DNA from: Styela clava
Lineage: Eukaryota > Chordata > Ascidiacea > Stolidobranchia > Styelidae
Length of the DNA: 64,000 nt
Direction: 5' to 3'
NCBI RefSeq assembly: GCF_964204865.1
Contig: NC_135250.1
Span: forward strand, 1,302,001 to 1,366,000
Made by a program: the position numbers and the translations under genes. Below the pieces are notes generated by a model. It did no database searches, was not told the DNA's origin, and saw only the letters and a program-made list of their open reading frames with translations. Within the stretch, counting starts at the first letter, position 1. Each line of letters begins with the position of its first letter. This document shows positions 57,531 through 64,000 of this stretch, piece by piece.

Positions 57531-57967
57531 GCAATTCCCGAGCACGTAAAAAAGCTTGGTGGCTTGGTTTTCACTTTCCAATTAAGCATTTCATTTTCCT
57601 ACTTGCATGTACTATATTTTACTTTAATTTTCCAATAATTTTCATTTCTTTGATTTTATTTTTTTCGTTTTAATAAATATTCTTCAAACTCTTCAATAAT
57701 TAAACAAAAAGATTTTATTTTGAATGATTCAATAATCATTAAATAAAGAATCAGGCTTGCTTTGTGGAAAGGTAAATCGAGACCAGTGCTGTGGAGATGA
57801 TTAAAATGTTATTCAAAATATACCTTCGGATTCAAGTTGAGAAAAATTCGGCTCTGGACGCCAAAACTCTCGCGAAAATGAATTTGATAACAAACACTTT
57901 GGCGCGTGTAATGTTAGCCTTGTTTAATATACTGTTGAGAACGTTTGGTCAATTTTATACTCCGGAG
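57531..57967. other. Spacer
   Basis: AATAAA occurs at 57672-57677 and again near 57740. Either could serve DTX only if its 3' UTR spans the repeats before it. Nothing else is supported. Confidence 0.35.
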
Positions 57968-58977
57968 TAGGGGTGGGCAACAAGCCGTCCCGCCAAGCCT
58001 TTCATTGTTGCCTGATCCGACAGTTTATGTTTAAAAAGTGGCGTTAAACCCTGATTTCACTTTTCTTCAATATACGCATATTGTGCACAATTTAGTGAGA
58101 TGTATTTCCGTTCAATGGATAGTTTTTGTGTGGTGTTAGCATAAGGGGGTTAAATGAAAAGCAGTTACCAAACCCTGAGCCAAGTCAGTGAGTCACAGGA
58201 TCTCCGAGTTGAGCCAATCCTTGTGTTAAGTCAGTCAGTCGGTTTTCAAATGGCTCAAGTCACCTCAAAATAGTCTCAATAAATTTTTAAAGTTTAAAAT
58301 GAAATCTTAATTCTGTATGTAGTAGAATCAATTTTCACAATATTCTCCAATACCAGGGGTTCGCACAATATACTTCAGCGCGCGGACGATAGTTTGCCTA
58401 TTCCAGGTCTGTTACGCAATTACTTTTTTCACGTAGGCGTGTCAAAACGCCCTGCCTATTATCTCCCTCCAAACAAAAAGAATCGGTATGTGTTAGGGTT
58501 ATCTCCCCGCGCCAAACCCGGGTTTCCAATGTGAATCATTTTTTTTTACCTACGTCCCTCTGTATATTTATAGACGCGCTTTGGGAGAGGCCTCCATTTT
58601 TTTTCTGTGGGTCTGGGCCACGTCACTATAAATCAAGTATATGTATATATCTGTAAAAAACGAGTAGAGACAATTTTGAAATAGGCTTTAAATAGTTAAA
58701 ATGATATTCTCGCTTTATTTTAGTCAGTTGTTAGACATTACTATCCAAAACTAACAAAAGAGTGTATTTATTATATTGCAACCCATAAAAATATGGTGGC
58801 TATTGTCCCGCGATTCTCTATTTAAACTGTTTTATTCGACTCCGTTAATCTTGGGTTGGGTTAAGTCAAGTTAGCAAGACTAACACGAATAAGGGGGAGA
58901 AACGAAACGAATCAGAAACTTAGTGGCTGGGCCTAAGTGGTGAATCCTTCCCGCGGGTCGTTATTTGCTCACCCCTG
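57968..58977. mobile_element. hAT-like element, about 1.0 kb
   Basis: The left end taggggtgggcaacaagccg and right end cgttatttgctcacccctg are imperfect inverted repeats. Both are GGGTGRGCAA-type hAT ends. The flanking octamers do not match, so the duplication has decayed or a boundary is off. Confidence 0.6.
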
Positions 58978-60042
58978 GACTATAGGGTGACCCTAAAAAA
59001 TTGAACTCAGTTAATTTGGGCGTTTTGGGGGGTCAGCCAGTATATGCCTCTTAGCCTCCAAGCAGACTTAATATATTCACATTTAATTTGTATTACGTGA
59101 TGTTGGGTATTTATTTACTTATCGCATTAGATTGTTCACCTACCAAGCCTCGCTTATCAATGGTAACAGTTCTCCAACAATCAAGTTGCTAAAACTTGGC
59201 TAATATGTATTTAGATATTTGAACCTTGGGTGTCGCTGCTTGATGACCAGTTTTGGTTCCCCGCGGCTTCCCTTCTAAAGCTACTAATAAATGAGAATGG
59301 GGTTTTATATCTATTCTGGGAGAGGCAAGGCGATACGACGAATTAATCATTTAGCTATCATGAGTCCAACGGCAAACGGTGGAAACTTATTTTTGCCACG
59401 CTAGCGCTGGTATATGTTTTTGATAATCATTTTTGTTGTTGATATACGTTGTGATAATAATATATATAACCTTGGAATTTGATAACTGACGTCATCAGCA
59501 TGTATTACGTCACTCATCCTTCCGAATATCGTTAAATTAGTCAATATAGGTTATTTCAGAGAATATCGAGTACGGCGTATTTTTGTAGCGGAACTCTTAC
59601 TCGTTAAAGTGCTTGCCCCGATTCCATTACAAATTCTCAGTTACGTAAATCGTCCAATTCGGGCGATATCCGACTCAGCGTGACGGTATGTTTCGAGTCC
59701 CAGACAAAAATAAAAGGTGATTTCCCGAGAACGAAACCCCTGTCTTGTAACTTTATCCTCTTGTTATTCTGTCTCGTGATTTATGTTGACAAGACGAATC
59801 CCTTTGTAACTGAGATTATATTTCGAATACATTTTAAAAATACTTTTTAATAAAAGTATCAAATATTACGTTAAATTGAATCATCTTTAGAGAATCTTTA
59901 GAGAATTATTATCTTAAAAACAAACAAATGGAACACGAGAAAACAAATTGTTGTTTAGAGAAGACAAAAGATTTAAGATCAATTGTACCGCTCCGACTAC
60001 TGCGGAAAAGGTTTTCAATCAGGGTTTTGGGGAACCCTAGGG
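58978..60042. other. Spacer
   Basis: No gene is supported. A reverse SINE-tail fragment lies at about 59300-59365 (tctattctgggagaggcaag, aattaatcat). Some short self-complementary strings (59460-59520) are present. Confidence 0.4.
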
Positions 60043-60348
60043 CAGGGCTTTTCAACTGGCGGACCGCGGTGCAAATCCGGACCTTTCGAGTATTTGATTC
60101 GGACAGCAACTAATTCTTTATTTTAAATCATTAGATCACTTTTGAATTTATATTTTATAAAAATGTCTTTTATAGTTTTGAATTTTTATGAAAAGAACTA
60201 AAACACCATAAAAACAATGTTGATTAGATGAGAATTTTATCATTCTCCGGCCGAGAAGTGCGTGTTTAAGGATTTCTGGAAAAACCGGACCCAAATAATT
60301 TAGAAGTTTTGTATGCGGATCTTAGGTAAAAACAGTTGAGTAGCCCTG
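60043..60348. mobile_element. hAT-like MITE, 306 bp
   Basis: The ends cagggcttttcaactggcgg and aaaacagttgagtagccctg are imperfect inverted repeats. The flanking octamers do not match. Its left flank (agggttttggggaaccctag) looks like the end of another element, so insertions are probably stacked here. Confidence 0.65.
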
Positions 60349-60542
60349 GGGTACCACCAGTACAGTCCAGGGGTTACACAAGCTTCCATTTAAATCCGAG
60401 AGTACAAATTAATATATGTTTATTTTCCAAATATCCGGTTACCAAATACCTTAGTTTTTCCACTATTATTAAATTTCCCACACTTTGAAGAAAATTTTTG
60501 TTTGCCAGTATTATTTACTTTCATACAATTTTATAGTCCAGT

Positions 60543-60592
60543 TGGTACTCCCGAATTTACTTCCATATTGGTACATATACTTCTGCAGCGCC
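60543..60592. mobile_element. Minimal 'ggtactcccgaa' MITE remnant
   Basis: The sequence ggtactcccgaatttacttc followed by ccatattggtacatatactt and tgcagcgcc corresponds to the two ends of the long MITE subfamily joined together, implying an internal deletion. Confidence 0.5.
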
Positions 60593-60768
60593 GATAATTA
60601 TTATACAATTCTGTTTACAGCCTTAAAAGTAGGCCATTGTACAGAGGCCTGTCAAATATTTTATAATAAAAACTTACGTCAGTTTAAAGATCGAAATATT
60701 TTTACAACTAAAGTTGTCGCCAACTAAAGTCGCCAACGAAATAAAATATCTGAATCTGAATCTGAATC

Positions 60769-63718
60769 ATGGTGTTTGTTGATCAATCTCTCAGCACAGA
60801 GGTAAATGATGAATTCGGGGAGAGCAAAACGTGCGACGGCAATGTAGAAAGTAAGTTGATTTTCATTTTTAACCTCGATAAGACAACTTTACCGTTATAG
60901 ACATGTCATCACAAATAACGGCATGTCGCCCGGTTATCAGTCCTTATGTGTGGAGTTGAGCAATTCATAATCTGGCTCTGGATATTCAAAAAATGACTTC
61001 TACTGCAGCCTCGAATATAAAGAATAATTCAATTTAATTCATTTGGCATATGTGATATTTTTTAGACTGTGAAAAACACCCAGTATAGTTAATGCATTTT
61101 TGGGATTCTGCGGGAAATTTTGACTTGTTGGTTACGACGTGGACCTATGAATCGTTTTAATATGATGTTGTTGGTAATATTTTTCTTTTTTTTTCGTAGT
61201 TCTGAAAAATCGCCGAATTATATTTGAAGTTAGGTATAAGGGTATCATTATCAGAAACCCCCTGGGCAGCATAAAAGTTTGGCACACCCCTTTCTACCAC
61301 TCTGCAACTTCTCGTAGTCATATATTTTCACGCGCTCAATCACCTTTAAAGGGTCCAACCCTGGCAAGTGCACAAAGTGCAATGGTAATGCGATAGTGTC
61401 ACATCCTAGTGGTCCCGTTCTAAGCATTATCAGGCATACCACCTTTCCTATAATATTTTATATGATAAAATAATTTAATACATTATTGAAACAAGAGCAG
61501 AAAAATCATCATTCCGAACAAGGCTCTGCACGAGCAGTATATGATATAATTAGAGTTCTGCTATATTTAATGAATTGGAAACTTCTCTGTGTGGCATCGC
61601 TTTTTACACCCTGGGTGATTATTGCCATATTTCTGCAGAAGCACAATTTAAAAAATACATTTCCATATTAACCATCTTTGATTATCTTCGGACTAATATC
61701 TCTAATTTATATTTCTAACCAAGGAAAATCATTGACAAAGGAAGTGTTGTTGCAACACGGCGCCATAACTAAAGCATTGAAACTCAGAATGTTGAAGGAA
61801 TGGTCTACTGGTTTTGGTATGTAGAGAAACCTTACACACAGTCTTAGCCATGGGCACCAAATCCCCCAAAAATTGTTCAACGTATGTTTTTTGAAGCCGA
61901 TTCGCGGCATTAGCAGTAAGACACAAACTTTTAGTCTTTTTGCTGCCTCTGTGAGCAACTCACAGATAACTCAAAATTTTTTACGACTTTTACCATCCCA
62001 AATATATATTACTTTGCTAAACTTTGCTTCTGTTTTTAGTATCAGAGGAGGACGCCATGTTGGTATTGCAAGCTGAAACTCTGAGATTCATTGGTGACAG
62101 AACGAACAGCAAAGTCATTGGTAAGATTATGATATATAAATAGTTCGGGCTGGAGGAATTGTCCTCAGCTCAAGTATTTACTACACATTACCAAATAACT
62201 GTTGTTTTCATTTTACTATTTACTGTTACCTTATTTATGTTTTTATGCACGATATGCTGTAACAATGCGAGGTAAAGAGTCCTAAGGATGGGACGAGTGC
62301 GGCATTACAGAGATTCGACGAATCCGAGTAATAGGTCAAGGACTCGAATCGAATCCTCCGAGTCCGTGACGTCACAATGTTAACATAGAAAAACACGTTT
62401 TTGACCATACTACAGCATCGCGCGCTTACAAACATACGGCGTAGCTCATATTTTTTTCCCTAATGGTTCCGCAGATAGCTGTTGAATCAATTTAAAAATA
62501 TATTTTTCTTCTTTTTTGGCGGCCATAATACAATGTAAACGTGGGTCAATTCAATGTGCGCCTTGGCTGTGAACTGGATTTCCAGCCCACCACCTTGCAT
62601 CAATTCTGGGCGGCTATTAAGAAATTCTTACATGTCAATATAAAAAATAAAAAGCTTTTGACTACAATGCTTTCCCATAATTCCAGATATTTCTAGCCTC
62701 AAATTTACTACGTCGTGTGCGCAAATGGTAAAGAGATGCCACTCGTCGTCAATACAATTCTTGCAATTTAGTAGTTCATGTAAACGTTCTAAAACGCTCC
62801 ATGCTTTCCATTGCTTCATTTTTAGAGAAAGGATTGCACGTAATAATATTGATGTGATTCCCTCTTGGGTTGATCCTGCGCATGTTTCCTATTTATTTAC
62901 GCGAATCGAAAACTCAGATATATTGCGCTGACACATATTTTATTGTGTACCACATGTATACCAAAAAGGATAGATAGTTTGAAGGCGACTGGCGCATCAT
63001 TGTTATAAGCTATCAATGATTTTTAACTTGCGTTATAATATCTGGATATCTGTCGTCGTTTTTATTAGGAGTGTTTATAATACACACGACTGACACGAGT
63101 GATATTGTTACATATCTAACCTTGAATTTCAACTAGCTAAGATATGTAGTGAGATTTATAAGGGTAAAAGTATAAACAAATTAGTAAAAACAGAATTGAT
63201 TATAGACTCGGTAAAAACGATGTGGACTCGAAATTGAATCCGAGTCCAAAAAATGCCTGGATTCGACTCGAATCAGAGTTCGGATCCGAATCCCGGCCCA
63301 TCCCTAGTAAAGACTCGTACGATACAAACAACATTATAGACATTTTTGATGTTGTGTTACGATATAATTGTATGAAATCGTTTGGCAATTTGCAATAACG
63401 GTATTTCAATTTGTTGTTGCATAGTAATTTAAAAAAAAAATTTGTTTTGCTCTCGCCATCAATTCGGGTTTCGTCATTTTGCAATAAATAGTTACACGTC
63501 CTTGGCTAAACAATAATTCTTGTATCGTTTCAGACACCAACACTGTCTTCGCTTGGCGCGCTATCTGGGCTGTGAGAACCATCCCTGATGATTCCTGGAT
63601 GCGTTTCGTGCGTCTCAACCTCAAGTTGAGTGAGGATGTGATCGAGAGAGTCAAACTGAAGGGAAAACTCACTGAAGAGCAGAAGCACCAGATTGCAAAC
63701 TTTGCGATGTCGAACTAA
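60769..63718 (+). CDS. Small protein with weak death-domain-like C-terminus, 3 exons
   Basis: Exons 60769-60850, 62040-62120 and 63534-63718 have gt-ag borders (gtaagt, gtaaga donors) and phases 1-1, giving 115 residues ending FAMSN and TAA. The N-terminal half is acidic (MVFVDQSLSTEVNDEFGESK). The last 60 residues look like four amphipathic helices: FAWRAIWAVR, then SWMRFVRLNLKL, SEDVIERVK and LTEEQKHQIANF. The spacing W..F.R.L.LSE..I resembles helices 2-3 of death-fold adaptor domains, but the sequence stops where helix 5 would begin. I do not recognise an orthologue. The last exon is more G/C-rich and codon-biased than its surroundings, which supports real coding. A larger isoform with extra exons upstream is possible; an acceptor-like ctgtttacag is at 60611-60620. 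Intron 2 holds the transposon at 62283-63306. Confidence 0.6.
60851..62039. other. Intron 1 of the small death-fold-like gene
   Basis: This is mostly repeat-like sequence. Two minus-strand frames (61707-61958) resemble neither a known gene nor a spliced exon. 'acccctttctaccactctgc' near 61285 may mark another MITE. Confidence 0.35.
62283..63306. mobile_element. hAT-like element, 1024 bp, relative of 46276-48473
   Basis: Left: taaggatgggacgagt followed by attcgacgaatccgag. Right: cggatccgaatcccggcccatcccta. Both ends carry the same gactcg/gaatccgag strings as 46276-48473. Flanks gtaaagagtcc and gtaaagactc are nearly identical, suggesting a decayed 8-bp duplication. Confidence 0.7.
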
Positions 63719-63837
63719 CGTGTAAATTTTTTTCTAGTAAATTTTTAGGTCTTATTTCAGTGGCTTCCAACTGTTTTCGATAAATACCTCTCTTCGGATA
63801 GCTTGTGCTATTTGAGGCCTGTTTGAATAGTTTATAC

Positions 63838-64000
63838 CAGAGGTGTGCAACCTTTTTTACAGGAGGTCCATATTCAAGTAATTAGGTGAAGCCGTGGGCC
63901 GAACCTTTATTTATGATATCCTTTTTAGTAGTTTCATGCACAAAAATGGGTGCTCCAGTAGTATTCGTACCAAGATGGCGCAAAACCTGAACATAGTATG
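63838..64000. mobile_element. hAT-like left end plus palindromic MITE, cut by window end
   Basis: Around 63838 the sequence ccagaggtgtgcaacctttt is a hAT-type left end. From about 63950 gtgctccagtagtattcgta and ccaagatggcgcaaaacctg is the start of an 'aagtatgtg' family MITE. Neither right end is inside the window. Confidence 0.55.

Noticed and set aside
61707..61958. 83-codon minus-strand frame in intron 1 of the last gene
   Set aside because: No domain recognised, and an overlapping frame is equally open. Likely chance or repeat-derived.

Overview
This window is AT-rich, intron-bearing animal DNA. Every recognisable gene is a conserved metazoan nuclear gene on the + strand. No bacterial, organellar or viral genes were seen. 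Exportin-T and a Deltex with two WWE domains argue against Drosophila-like insects and nematodes. Compact genes, dense small transposons and a splice-acceptor-like site just upstream of several start codons would suit a marine invertebrate deuterostome such as an ascidian tunicate. That placement is an inference and cannot be proved from this sequence.

Layout. 1-5.9 kb: a repeat mosaic crossed by a probable small multi-exon gene of unknown function (exons between 181 and 5876). 5.9-17.3 kb: gene-free and transposon-rich, with a 2.5 kb fold-back element, a nested hAT MITE (miniature inverted-repeat transposable element), a palindromic MITE, a duplicated block, tRNA-derived SINE pieces and many copies of a CCGGTACCG-type palindrome. 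17.3-18.9 kb: GDAP2 (macro plus CRAL-TRIO domains) as one uninterrupted reading frame. 18.9-22.5 kb: MITE-rich spacer. 22.5-35.2 kb: LEO1, a Paf1-complex subunit, in 13 exons whose reading phases all join (622 residues). 35.2-37.5 kb: spacer. 37.5-40.5 kb: XPOT (exportin-T, tRNA export), again one uninterrupted frame of 982 codons. 42.4-56.8 kb: a Deltex-family E3 ligase in 11 phase-consistent exons (529 residues; WWE-WWE-RING-DTC). 56.8-60.8 kb: MITEs and SINE pieces. 60.8-63.7 kb: a three-exon gene for a 115-residue protein with a weak death-domain-like C-terminus.

The most distinctive content is the mobile DNA. Several elements can be delimited to the base by inverted ends and 8-bp target-site duplications, which is the hAT signature. 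They include a 2.36 kb element in LEO1 intron 5, a 4.32 kb relative in DTX intron 3, and a 2.20 kb element of another family nested inside that one with its own perfect duplication. A piggyBac-type MITE (TTAA) also lies in DTX intron 4. No transposase gene was found, so all of these appear non-autonomous.

The genes belong to unrelated pathways: ADP-ribose recognition, transcription elongation, tRNA export, Notch and ADP-ribose-linked ubiquitin ligation, and possibly death-fold signalling. Nothing indicates an operon-like functional cluster. No clear example of a wholly new system was found; the best candidates are the unrecognised gene at 181-5876, the nested hAT elements, and inverted MITE copies flanking DTX exons 6-9.
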